Position numbers and translations under genes: made by a program
Assembly: GCA_900116395.1 (NCBI GenBank)
Contig: FPAN01000002.1
Coordinates: forward strand, 310,001-374,000
Direction of reading: 5' to 3'
Source of the DNA: Lachnospiraceae bacterium XBD2001
GTDB taxonomy: Bacteria > Bacillota > Clostridia > Lachnospirales > Lachnospiraceae
DNA: 64,000 nt
The notes under the pieces: model-generated
Databases searched by the model: none
The model's input: only the letters and a program-made list of their open reading frames with translations
Told to the model about the DNA's origin: nothing
Shown: piece by piece, positions 44,001 through 52,563 of the stretch
Numbering within the stretch: the first letter of the stretch is position 1
Layout: the number at the start of each line of letters is the position of its first letter

Positions 44001-45584
44001 ATGAAGAAGCTGACTTATGAAAAGAAAGCATCTATAAAGAATGGTACGGGCCGTATGGTAGTATCGCTTCTGGTATTTCTACTGGAAGCGGTATTTCTCA
44101 TGGCCCTTTTTACGTGGTTGAATGACTATGTGTTGTGGGTTTCGTTTCTGACAAGGGTGGTCTCAATCTTAATTGTGCTGGGGTTATATGCTAGTAGGAT
44201 GACCAGCAATATAAAAACTCCATGGATTATCCTAATCTTGGCTGTTCCGATTGTTGGTGTAGGTATTTTCCTGATTGTTGGACTGAACGGCAAGCCATAT
44301 GCGATGAGGAAACGCTATCAAGAGGTAGATGAAGTACTGATGCCATTACTAATGGAGGGAGAGCATGCTTCGCAAAGTGAGGATGCTCTTGTAAAGCTGG
44401 AACAATGGGATGATGGTATTGCATCTATTTCGAAGTACATTGTGAAAAATAGTGGTTATCCGCTGTATCAGAATTCGGATATTACGTATTACAGTTCTGC
44501 AGAAGAGGGCTTCGCAGCGCAGAAAGAAGCAATGAAGGATGCGAAGAATTTCATCTTCCTAGAGTATCATGCAATCGAGGATGATATCTTATGGAACGGG
44601 ATTCAGGAAATCTTGGAGGATAAGGTACGGGAAGGCGTGGAAGTTCGTGTGTTCTATGATGATATGGGCTCCATTGGATTCATTAACACGGATTTCATCA
44701 AGCGACTTGCTGCAGTAGGAATTGAATGCCGTGTATTCAACCCATTTGTTCCGGGATTGAATCTGTTCTTAAATAACAGAGATCATCGTAAGATTACGGT
44801 AATTGATGGCGTAGTTGGATTTACCGGAGGATATAATATTGCCAATGAGTATTGCAATATTACTCATCCCTTTGGCATGTGGAAAGATACGGGAGTGCGC
44901 ATTGAAGGTGAAGCGGTCCGAAGCCTTACCATTACGTTCTTAGAGAATTGGCATGCGATTCGCAAATCGGATTGTAACTTGGTGAAGGAAGAAATCCAAC
45001 GATATTTGCCAGAAGTCAGATATCAAGAGCGCGAGCAAAGCGCCTTTGTTCAACCATATGCAGATACGCCTTTGGACAATGAGCAGGTAGGGGAAGAGGT
45101 CTATATTAGTATTATCAATAATGCGAAGAAGTATTGTTGGTTTATTACACCATATCTCATTATCTCTGATGAGATGATTCATGCATTGAATCTGGCAGCC
45201 AAGCGTGGAGTAGATGTAAGAATTATAACACCGGGTATACCGGATAAGAAGCTCGTTTATTATGTTACTAGAAGTTATTATAGCGCTCTGACAAACCATG
45301 GAATACGTATCTATGAATGGACACCGGGATTCTGCCATTGCAAGATGTGTGTTAGTGATGATAAAGTTGCTACGTGTGGCACCATCAATCTAGATTATCG
45401 TAGTCTGTATCACCACTTTGAAAATGGTTGCATGTATATGAACTGCCAAGCGGTGATGGATACGAAGAGGGATTTCGAGAGCATGTTTGCGGAAGCGAGA
45501 GATGTGACGGAGGATTATATTGGTGCAAAGGGTATGCTGAAACTGGGGCAGCAGGTGTTGCGGCTTGTGGCGGTGTTGTTGTAG
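44001..45584 (+). CDS. cls: Cardiolipin synthase (phospholipase D type)
   Basis: This 527-residue membrane protein has two or three N-terminal helices (about 20-100) and two HKD half-sites: HRKITVIDGVVGFTGG in the first half and HCKMCVSDDKVATCGT in the second. It joins two phosphatidylglycerol molecules into cardiolipin. The spacing and length fit the bacterial Cls family. It begins 30 bp after the GH3 gene and is followed by the second PsiE-like gene. Confidence 0.92.
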   Translation: MKKLTYEKKASIKNGTGRMVVSLLVFLLEAVFLMALFTWLNDYVLWVSFLTRVVSILIVLGLYASRMTSNIKTPWIILILAVPIVGVGIFLIVGLNGKPYAMRKRYQEVDEVLMPLLMEGEHASQSEDALVKLEQWDDGIASISKYIVKNSGYPLYQNSDITYYSSAEEGFAAQKEAMKDAKNFIFLEYHAIEDDILWNGIQEILEDKVREGVEVRVFYDDMGSIGFINTDFIKRLAAVGIECRVFNPFVPGLNLFLNNRDHRKITVIDGVVGFTGGYNIANEYCNITHPFGMWKDTGVRIEGEAVRSLTITFLENWHAIRKSDCNLVKEEIQRYLPEVRYQEREQSAFVQPYADTPLDNEQVGEEVYISIINNAKKYCWFITPYLIISDEMIHALNLAAKRGVDVRIITPGIPDKKLVYYVTRSYYSALTNHGIRIYEWTPGFCHCKMCVSDDKVATCGTINLDYRSLYHHFENGCMYMNCQAVMDTKRDFESMFAEARDVTEDYIGAKGMLKLGQQVLRLVAVLL

Positions 45585-45623
45585 AGTGATTGATAGGAAT
45601 AGAGAAACGGAAAGGAATCAACC

Positions 45624-46022
45624 ATGAACAATCGAGCATATGAGAAATTTCATAAGTTTATTTTAAAGATGCCAAGCTTCTTAGAAAAGGTCGTAGCAGC
45701 AATCCTATTATTGGGAGTGGTCTATAGCTGTGTTCAGCTGGCAATTCATGTATTCACATTCCAGAGCTTAGCCTTTGATGCATATGTAGAGGATATCCTA
45801 CTAACTGCATTCAATGCGATTATTGTAATTGAGTTCATTCGAATGTTGATCAAGCATTCCATGAATACGATTGTGGAAGTTCTCATCTTCGCAATTGCAA
45901 GAGGATTGGTGGTCGGTCATGAGGCACTACTAGAGACATTGATTCGTATAGTATGCATCGGAATCTTGCTTTTGTGCCGGAAGTTCTTGTTTTACGAGTT
46001 CGATTTCCAGGAGGAAGAGTAG
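45624..46022 (+). CDS. PsiE-like phosphate-starvation-inducible membrane protein (copy 2)
   Basis: This 132-residue protein differs from copy 1 (31295) at about five residues (for example I14L, L41I, G48S) while many third codon positions differ. Four membrane helices and an acidic tail are preserved. It follows cls by 39 bp with a GGAAAGGA site. Identical length and start support the choice of start in both copies. The function is unknown beyond family membership; strong selection on the protein sequence is the striking point. Confidence 0.75.
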   Translation: MNNRAYEKFHKFILKMPSFLEKVVAAILLLGVVYSCVQLAIHVFTFQSLAFDAYVEDILLTAFNAIIVIEFIRMLIKHSMNTIVEVLIFAIARGLVVGHEALLETLIRIVCIGILLLCRKFLFYEFDFQEEE

Positions 46023-46037
46023 GGGAAGAAGGCAAGT

Positions 46038-46400
46038 ATGAAATTAAGAAATGTACTTATCACAACAAACGATATGAATCGTGCGAAGCAGTTCTATCAT
46101 GACCTGTTTGGCTTAGAAGTGCTTTTAGATAATGATGGCAACATAATATTGACGGAAGGCTTAGTGCTACAGGATGCCACTATCTGGAAGAAGTTCATTA
46201 ATCGAGATGTTGTACCGGAAAACAATGCAACAGAACTGTACTTCGAGGAACGGGATATAGAAGGATTCGTTGAAAAGCTAGAACGGTTATATCCCGATAT
46301 TCAGTACGTGAATCGACTGATGACCCATAGCTGGGGACAGCAAGTGGTGCGGTTCTATGACTTGGATGGAAATTTGATTGAGGTTGGGACGCCGATGTAA
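46038..46400 (+). CDS. VOC/glyoxalase-like superfamily protein
   Basis: This 120-residue protein shows the paired beta-alpha-beta-beta-beta pattern of vicinal oxygen chelate proteins: LRNVLITTNDMNRAKQFYHD with the common FY signature, a LFGLEVLLDNDGNIIL strand pair, and VVRFYDLDGNLIEVGTPM at the end, which is the usual metal-binding Glu segment. The His near the N-terminus expected in many members is not present. It could be a resistance or lyase-type enzyme; no substrate can be named. It starts 15 bp after psiE copy 2. Confidence 0.8.
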   Translation: MKLRNVLITTNDMNRAKQFYHDLFGLEVLLDNDGNIILTEGLVLQDATIWKKFINRDVVPENNATELYFEERDIEGFVEKLERLYPDIQYVNRLMTHSWGQQVVRFYDLDGNLIEVGTPM

Positions 46401-46461
46401 TGGCAGAACTAATTGAAATATATGTTAGTATGTGCTGTGCTGTTACTGAGGATACATATGA

Positions 46462-46467
46462 TATAAT
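46462..46467 (+). promoter_or_regulatory. Candidate -10 element of the PRTase-ATPase operon
   Basis: A perfect TATAAT lies in the 188-bp gap before the operon, about 120 bp before the first start codon. No good -35 is seen at 17 bp, so the promoter is tentative. The rest of the gap is AT-rich with no clear hairpin or gene. Confidence 0.3.
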
Positions 46468-46588
46468 TAATTTGTTTTAGAACTAGATGTCATGCTTTTT
46501 GGATGCGAAAAGATAGGTAAGTTTTTCTTTTTAGATGATAATAGGCGCTATGGTTGGCTAAATAATAGATTAATTGTGGGAATAAGAG

Positions 46589-47515
46589 ATGAATAGAGAT
46601 ATTGATGATAGAGAGTATTATATTGACTATAGTCGTGACTTGTTTGATTTTTTAATTGCATCGTTTCAATGGTCAGGGATTGATTCCAATAGGTTGAATG
46701 CGTGGTTTCATAATTTCGAAGAAGATGATAATGGTGAATATTATGCCTGCAAGATACTAAATGGTGTAATCGGGTATTCGGAAAATGATATGAAGAGGAT
46801 GGTTGATGACGGAATTGAACGTATCATGCATAAGGAGGCTGTCTTACCACTTTTAAAGCAAAAGAATTTTTCTGTTTTGGAAAGTGAATTGGAGTTTGCA
46901 TTTAGAGACAAGCTGAAAAGAACGTTATTTGTACCGTTGTTGGTCAATGGTATACCCGGAGAGAGCAGTATGTCGATAATGCGCATAATTACGCAAAGAG
47001 TGAAGCCTAGCATTCAACAATTATTCCCTTCGGAAATTCCAGATGATTACCCATGTGATGTTTTAATTGTAGTTGATGATTGTATTGGATCGGGGCATCA
47101 GTTTTCAGAGTTTTGGGAATCTGCTACCATTTCAGGTGGAAAGCTACTGAGTACGTGGTGTAGCGAGCATGGTATTCATGCATATTATCTCTGCTTAGTT
47201 GCTTATAATCAAAAGATGAACGAGATCCAGGGTAGATACAATGATATTAGTATTGTTGCGATTGAACAATTGACAGATTCTCATAGAGTTTTTAATGAAG
47301 GCAATAAGGAATGGAATAGTAAAAAGGAGATGGAAGATGCCAAGGCGTGTATAGAAAAATTGATTATTGATAAAGGTGTGAATCTTTTTGGGTATGAGGA
47401 GATGGATTTCGCCGTGATTATTCACAATAACATACCAGATTGGAGTCTACCTATTTTGCATAAAGAAAAAAATGGGTGGAAACTCTTGGTAGAAAGGAAA
47501 GACTCAAATGACTAA
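46589..47515 (+). CDS. Phosphoribosyltransferase-like protein (PRTase-CE type) of a four-gene putative conflict system
   Basis: This 308-residue protein contains VLIVVDDCIGSGHQF at 158-172, the PRPP-binding loop pattern of type I phosphoribosyltransferases, preceded by a helical region. It lacks the base-specificity features of nucleotide salvage enzymes and is twice their usual size. The loop is intact, so it may bind a phosphoribosyl nucleotide rather than act in salvage. Similar proteins are described in conflict systems as PRTase-CE. It overlaps the ATPase gene by 8 nt and opens a four-gene unit with an ORC/CDC6-like ATPase, a Rossmann-like protein and a methyltransferase. Confidence 0.6.
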   Translation: MNRDIDDREYYIDYSRDLFDFLIASFQWSGIDSNRLNAWFHNFEEDDNGEYYACKILNGVIGYSENDMKRMVDDGIERIMHKEAVLPLLKQKNFSVLESELEFAFRDKLKRTLFVPLLVNGIPGESSMSIMRIITQRVKPSIQQLFPSEIPDDYPCDVLIVVDDCIGSGHQFSEFWESATISGGKLLSTWCSEHGIHAYYLCLVAYNQKMNEIQGRYNDISIVAIEQLTDSHRVFNEGNKEWNSKKEMEDAKACIEKLIIDKGVNLFGYEEMDFAVIIHNNIPDWSLPILHKEKNGWKLLVERKDSND

Positions 47516-49463
47516 TAAGAATCCTTTTTCAAATAATAGAGCTGAGTATATGGAAGACATATGGAAGTTTTATGTTCCTTTTAATGATTTGAACATGGAC
47601 AATGCAAAACCGCTCGTAATAGAGGGGGGAAGAGGAACAGGAAAAACAATGTTTTTTTTATGTAATTCCTGGCGTGCTATGCTATCCAAGTATTCAGACA
47701 CTGAGACCAGTCCAGTAAGGCGCATAGTCGAAAAAAACAATATTGGATTGTACTATAAAGTTGACCCCTCGTTTGTAGCATCAATGAATGAAAATGGAAG
47801 AGAAATAGCAGAATGGAAAACGGTTTTTAGTACCTACCTGTCAGTTGTTTTGGTAAAGGAACTTGTGGAATTCCTAATTCAGGCTAGAGATGAACAGGTG
47901 ATATCTAGGGCAATAGAACTCAAACTATCTATGAAGTATGCATCAATTTTTAGAGGCAACTCACGTACGTTTGTTTCATTTGAAGATGTGGTTTCTGATG
48001 TTGAAATGTTGTTGAACGATATTGAAGATGTGATTAATAATCCGGATTTCTCTGATTTTAAGTTCAGAAAAACAAATATTGGTAATGGATTATCAGGTTT
48101 TTTTAGTGAAGTTTGTAAATATGAACCATTCACTAGAGTTGCACTTCGAATTTATATTGATGAATATGAATCGCTTATTGAATGGCAGCAGCGCATGATT
48201 AATTCCTTGATCAAGAAAAGCGATAATCGAATTATATATAATATCGGCATGAAACCGATGGGGATGAAAACATATGCTACCTTGGCTGCTGAAGAACAAT
48301 TGCAGGAAACGCATGATTATAAGCGCATCAAATTGGATGATCTAGTTTTGGCAGATGAGTATAAGCAGATGGTTCTTCGGATTTGCCAAAAAAGGTTAGA
48401 AATATTTCGAGATGAAGAAGGAGTTAATGTTCAAAGTGTCGATATCAGAACATATTTGGGGGATTCTGATATTTCAAAGGAGTTAGAACTTCTCGAGAAA
48501 AAAGAAAAGCCAAGATTTTATCTCCAACTTAGAGATGTCATTACTAAAAGAGGGGCGACAGATGTTCAGCTAGCTCAAAGTGTTTTATGTGATTCTGCAC
48601 CATTGCTTAATGCAAGACTACATCTTGCATTATTGATGCGTAATACGAAATATGCACCATCGGTTGATTATTTATTAGAATGCTATCAAGCGTGGGTAAA
48701 ACAGGAAAAAAATGCTAACTATGATAAATATAAAGAATGGTTACACACTACTCAAAATGGATTGGTATTCCTGCTGGCTAAGGAGTGTCATTCGAAGAAA
48801 CAATATTATGGTTTTGATACTTTTATTTCGCTGTCATCAGGCACAATTCGTTACTTTTTGGAACTCTGTGAACAGACAATTAATATTGCGTTTCGAGGAG
48901 GATTCTCTTGGGAAAATGAGAGCACTATCAATATCGAGACGCAGACACGTGCAGCCTATCTTGTGAGTACAAAAAAAGTGATGGAGATAGAGTCATATGC
49001 TGAAGATGGAAGACGGTTGAGAATATTTACTCAATGCTTAGGCGAATTATTTCAGGACTTACATAAAAATGAGAAAAATACTTTGTCTGAACCGGAACCA
49101 AACCATTTTTCTACGGATTCATTGACGCACTCTTCTGTCGTGAATAAAAGCATTTCTGATGCAATTCAATGGTCAGTGCTGTTGACTTCACCTTCGACAA
49201 AAGACAAGGCAAACATAAAAACCAATATAACGGATTATCATTTGAACAAAATATACGCGCCCTATTTTGGAATATCATGTTTAAAAAAAAGGAAAATTGA
49301 GCTAAATGCGGGCGAATTAGAGGAGTTGTTTTCTGGGGATATGATAAAAGCACAAGGTGTAGTGAAGAAATTTTTAAAAAAATACTGGGATAAGAATGAA
49401 AAAAGCAAATCAGAGTATGAGCAGTTTTCTTGGCTTGAGGGTTGTGTGATAGATGAAAGTTAA
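47508..49463 (+). CDS. ORC/CDC6-like P-loop ATPase of the putative conflict system
   Basis: This 651-residue protein begins with a short lead and a Walker A, GGRGTGKT at residues 40-47, then Walker B IYIDEYES at about 215-222, where the conserved IDE replaces a typical DE box. A long helical region follows that looks like sensor and winged-helix parts of ORC/CDC6 or STAND ATPases. No nuclease or membrane segment is visible. It overlaps both neighbours (8 nt and 11 nt), so its product is probably made with them in fixed ratio. A signal- or DNA-sensing ATPase is the expected role. Confidence 0.6.
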   Translation: MTNKNPFSNNRAEYMEDIWKFYVPFNDLNMDNAKPLVIEGGRGTGKTMFFLCNSWRAMLSKYSDTETSPVRRIVEKNNIGLYYKVDPSFVASMNENGREIAEWKTVFSTYLSVVLVKELVEFLIQARDEQVISRAIELKLSMKYASIFRGNSRTFVSFEDVVSDVEMLLNDIEDVINNPDFSDFKFRKTNIGNGLSGFFSEVCKYEPFTRVALRIYIDEYESLIEWQQRMINSLIKKSDNRIIYNIGMKPMGMKTYATLAAEEQLQETHDYKRIKLDDLVLADEYKQMVLRICQKRLEIFRDEEGVNVQSVDIRTYLGDSDISKELELLEKKEKPRFYLQLRDVITKRGATDVQLAQSVLCDSAPLLNARLHLALLMRNTKYAPSVDYLLECYQAWVKQEKNANYDKYKEWLHTTQNGLVFLLAKECHSKKQYYGFDTFISLSSGTIRYFLELCEQTINIAFRGGFSWENESTINIETQTRAAYLVSTKKVMEIESYAEDGRRLRIFTQCLGELFQDLHKNEKNTLSEPEPNHFSTDSLTHSSVVNKSISDAIQWSVLLTSPSTKDKANIKTNITDYHLNKIYAPYFGISCLKKRKIELNAGELEELFSGDMIKAQGVVKKFLKKYWDKNEKSKSEYEQFSWLEGCVIDES

Positions 49464-50361
49464 AGAAGAGTTTTATTTTGAAGAAGTAGAGGAGTATTTA
49501 GAAAAGAATGTTACACTTGTTATAGCCAATCCTTCGCTTGAAGAGCGCAAGAACTGTATATATCAAAAGTATTTGAATACCAAGAATGTAATGTCGATTG
49601 TTTACAAGGATGGGTATTTTATAATTACGAATCCTTCAGATAGAACGCCATTAACGAGACAAGCTCCACATAATAGGCTGGGAAGTGTGCTTTTATCTTT
49701 CCCAGGAATAAAGATAGAAAGCATATTAGTGGATATAACAAGTCTCCAGCACGTGGCAATAGCATGTTTATTGCGTGCTATTCTATGCGAAATCAAACCC
49801 GCAAGGTTGTTTTTGACTTATGTTAAGCCTGAAGAATATATCCGTGATTGTGGGGAATATGAGTTTTCGCAGGATATATATTCACCATCAGCTCTTCCAG
49901 GATATGCATCACATGCTAAGAACAATGAGATGTTGGTACCTTTTTTGGGATTTGAAGGGATACGATTGAAAAATATAATTGGTGATGATCATTATTCTGA
50001 CATTAACCCAATTATTGGTTTCCCTTCTGACAATCCCATTTGGCAATTTGAAACATTAAAGAATTGTAAGGATTCTATTGTGGAACAACATGCGCAGTCT
50101 AAGATTCGAAAATGCAAAGCGGATAGCATTTACGGTGCATATACTGAACTAGAGGTAGTCGCTTCAGACTATGGTAAACCATTGGTTATTGCACCACTTG
50201 GGACTAGACCACATTTTGTCGCGGCGATTTTATATGGGCTTAAACATAAGCATGAATGTCGAATTATATATGATAACGCATCTGAGAAAAGTGTTTTAAC
50301 AAGAGGAATCCGAAATATAAAGGTTTATCATATTTCTAGGTTTATAGGAGAAGATTGTTGA
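49453..50361 (+). CDS. Rossmann-like protein of unknown function in the putative conflict system
   Basis: I do not recognise this 302-residue protein as a known family. The first 160 residues have alternating strand-helix character (TLVIANPSLEERKNCI, ESILVDITSLQHVAIACLLR). The C-terminal part has LVIAPLGTRPHFVAAILYGL then ECRIIYDNAS, a strand-loop-helix-strand with a GTRPH loop at 250-254, a feature also seen in CARF-type nucleotide-sensing folds. That similarity is only a visual impression. It overlaps the ATPase gene by 11 nt and the methyltransferase gene by a few bases. Confidence 0.5.
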   Translation: MKVKEEFYFEEVEEYLEKNVTLVIANPSLEERKNCIYQKYLNTKNVMSIVYKDGYFIITNPSDRTPLTRQAPHNRLGSVLLSFPGIKIESILVDITSLQHVAIACLLRAILCEIKPARLFLTYVKPEEYIRDCGEYEFSQDIYSPSALPGYASHAKNNEMLVPFLGFEGIRLKNIIGDDHYSDINPIIGFPSDNPIWQFETLKNCKDSIVEQHAQSKIRKCKADSIYGAYTELEVVASDYGKPLVIAPLGTRPHFVAAILYGLKHKHECRIIYDNASEKSVLTRGIRNIKVYHISRFIGEDC

Positions 50362-51446
50362 GTAAGTACTGTTATTATACGCCGATATCATTAGCGGAAG
50401 AGATACTAAAATTGATCCCTAGACAAGACTATAGGACGATAATAGACATATGCTGCGGAACATGGAATTTGTTAGCTGCGGCAAGAAAGTATTATCCAGA
50501 ATCAAAGTATTATGGTGTTGATGTCGATGGGAGGGCACAACATAATATGTTTGAAGGAGCGCAGTTCTTTTTAAATGATGGAAGGAAATTTTCACAAGAT
50601 GCTGTTGCTGCTGGGAAAAAATTTGACTTGATCTTATCTAATCCGCCGTTTGGGCGTATGAATGAAGATGAATCGTATTGGAGAAGGCAGGATGAGAATA
50701 TGCCTTTTTCGGCACTAATATCTAGAAGATATGAGTCCGAAATGATGTTGGCAAATATATTGTTGGCACATGATAACTCTGTTTTGGTTTTTATACTGCC
50801 TATTACATTTCTTATCGGGGAGTCTTACGAGGCGGCTAGGAAACAGATTTCAGAATTTTTTTCGATACTTGAGATTGTAGAACTACCAGTTGAAGCATTT
50901 GCCGGTAACAATCTTAAAACAGTGGCAATTGTTATTAAGAAAAGAAAAAAAGAGTGCTTACAAACAAACTATAGGATAGCAAAGTATAAAGATGGAACCT
51001 GGTTATTTGATAGTTTTAAGACGATTGAAATAGATGGCGGTAACTGGGAGGGGAAAAAACTCAAAGGCAGTGCTGTCTTGATAAAACGGGGAAAAATCCA
51101 TAGTGGTGAATTAACGGGTGGAAATAAAAAGGTCATGCATTGTTCTAGCAAATTTGACGGCAAATGCTGGAAGCCATCTATTAGATCAACGGATTGCGAA
51201 TGTGGAATATATGCAGAACGAGGAGATATTATTATAAACCGTGTTGGGCGGGGAGCTGGATATTGGTGTGTGAACAAATCCGATCGTGTAGGGGTGTCTG
51301 ATTGCTTGTTTGTGATTAAGAACCCAACAGAAGATGTGGAGAGAAGATTGTTACGAAACACTAAAGATGGTAAATTGTGTGTTCCGGTTAGGGGGGTAAG
51401 CACTCGCTATATAACACAAAAAGATATTTGTAGCTTGTTAGAATAG
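50358..51446 (+). CDS. N6-adenine-type DNA methyltransferase with HsdS-like target-recognition tail
   Basis: The start is a TTG: either 50358 (7 nt after AGGAG) or the in-frame TTG at 50355. The protein of about 362 residues has a methyltransferase fold: AdoMet loop IIDICCGTWNLLAAA and catalytic motif IV LILSNPPFGRM (N-P-P-F, as in adenine-N6 enzymes). In the AdoMet loop a Trp stands where the second Gly is usual. The last 130 residues, with GDIIINRVGRGAGYW, resemble a type I HsdS target-recognition domain. No nuclease is attached. It ends the four-gene operon and would mark self DNA or act as effector. Confidence 0.65.
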   Translation: MSKYCYYTPISLAEEILKLIPRQDYRTIIDICCGTWNLLAAARKYYPESKYYGVDVDGRAQHNMFEGAQFFLNDGRKFSQDAVAAGKKFDLILSNPPFGRMNEDESYWRRQDENMPFSALISRRYESEMMLANILLAHDNSVLVFILPITFLIGESYEAARKQISEFFSILEIVELPVEAFAGNNLKTVAIVIKKRKKECLQTNYRIAKYKDGTWLFDSFKTIEIDGGNWEGKKLKGSAVLIKRGKIHSGELTGGNKKVMHCSSKFDGKCWKPSIRSTDCECGIYAERGDIIINRVGRGAGYWCVNKSDRVGVSDCLFVIKNPTEDVERRLLRNTKDGKLCVPVRGVSTRYITQKDICSLLE

Positions 51447-51530
51447 CTAAATATTTATTCTTAACCTTGTATGCGGAGGCGAATAGGAGGAATTGGGCGC
51501 TTTAACTATGTGGGGAGAATACTAGATTTA

Positions 51531-52208
51531 ATGAACTCAGCTAAACCATTTAAAACAATCCTAGCAATCACAATGGTGTGCAGCCTAGCAGGCTGCACAC
51601 CATCTGTTCATACAGCAACAGATAATAATGAGATACAGGTAGACGCCCAACCAAACACTCCAACCATCGAATCACCAACATCAGAAGCGCTAGAAGAGGA
51701 CGACTCCATGGACGCAAGATTTGGTGAATGGATATCTACGCACACTCTTGAAGAGAAGGTCGCCCAGATGTTCATAATTACACAGGATCAACTAACGGGC
51801 TATGATACCGTAACTGCGGCAGGTGAAGCCACGGAAAAGGCAATCAGAAAAATCCCTGTGGGAGGAATCATCTACTTCAAGGATAATCTGATTGATGAAT
51901 ACCAAACGCGAGAGATGCTCACCAATACCAAGAAGTATTACGAGCAACAATAGTTGCCGGTGCCGTTCTTAGCGATAGACGAGGAAGGCGCCAAAGTGTC
52001 CCGCTTGGGTAAAAATCCAAACTTCACACTTCCGGATGTTGGAGATATGCGGACAGTTGGCGAGTCGGGAGATGTAGGACAAGCAGAAAAAGTAGGAGAA
52101 ACGCTAGGGACACATCTTGCCGAACTTGGATTCAACATGGATATGGCACCAGACGCAGATGTATTGACGAATCCAAAGAATGATGTGATAGGTAAACGCT
52201 CCTTTTGA
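51531..52208 (+). pseudogene. Broken GH3 NagZ-like lipoprotein gene
   Basis: This is a paralogue of the gene at 42738: lipoprotein signal VCSLAGC, THTLEEKVAQMFIITQD, VPVGGIIYFKDN-type segments and FNMDMAP(D)ADVLTN. An in-frame TAG at 51951-51953 interrupts it after the YYEQQ segment and the frame resumes directly (VPFLAIDEEGAKVS). After GKRSF (matching about residue 235 of the intact copy) homology stops at about 52205 and unrelated structured DNA follows. The catalytic His and nucleophile Asp parts are absent, so it cannot be active. Confidence 0.9.
51573..51603 (+). repeat. Perfect 13-bp hairpin inside the pseudogene signal sequence
   Basis: ATGGTGTGCAGCC at 51573-51585 and GGCTGCACACCAT at 51591-51603 are perfect reverse complements around a 5-nt loop. 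The hairpin lies over the lipobox codons. Confidence 0.6.
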
Positions 52209-52350
52209 ATATTCCTGTGCAGTGAAACCGCACGTCCGGAGTGACGGAAACCGTCAGTCCGGTGCGCGGGAACCACCTGTGCGCAATCTACTCGCGCAAT
52301 GCTTTGTCTAAGCCATAGACTTCACGTATTGAGATATCATGTTTTGCATA
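52209..52350 (+). other. Structured non-coding stretch, possible remnant of a group II intron or insertion element
   Basis: No open frame is seen. GTGCAGTGAAACCGCAC at about 52218-52234 resembles the stem near the ORF of some group II introns, and a longer fold CCGGAGTGACGG / CCGTCAGTCCGG follows at 52237-52262 in a nest at 52230-52268. The sequence begins exactly where the GH3 homology ends, as expected for an insertion. Without an intron database the identity is only a suggestion. Confidence 0.3.
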
Positions 52351-52410
52351 AAAGAACTTCTTCCTTGGTCAGATAAATTACCAGCTGAGTGCAGAAAACC
52401 GATGAAGTAA
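52351..52410 (+). pseudogene. IS66-family transposase C-terminal remnant (copy A)
   Basis: The frame KELLPWSDKLPAECRKPMK ends in TAA at 52408-52410 and matches the ending of IS66-type TnpC proteins (compare LLPWSESIPKECRK at the end of copy B, 53960-54000). It is preceded by a stop at 52330, so no transposase is intact. A small hairpin (ACGCC/GGGCGT at 52415-52428) follows. Confidence 0.6.
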
Positions 52411-52563
52411 ATGTCACGCCTGCGGGCGTAACTTAATTTAAAGGAGGTACCGGTTACGAAATAACAGTGCGTTAAAAGTGATATACTTATATGTAAGGCA
52501 ATGAGTAGAGAAATAAACTTTTAAGCTATATTCGATTATTTCTATAAAACAGGGGGCGTATCT

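Noticed and set aside
46589-51446. Interpretation as BREX, DISARM or type I restriction system
   Set aside because: No PglZ, BrxC, HsdR or helicase gene is present and gene order differs; only the methyltransferase is shared.
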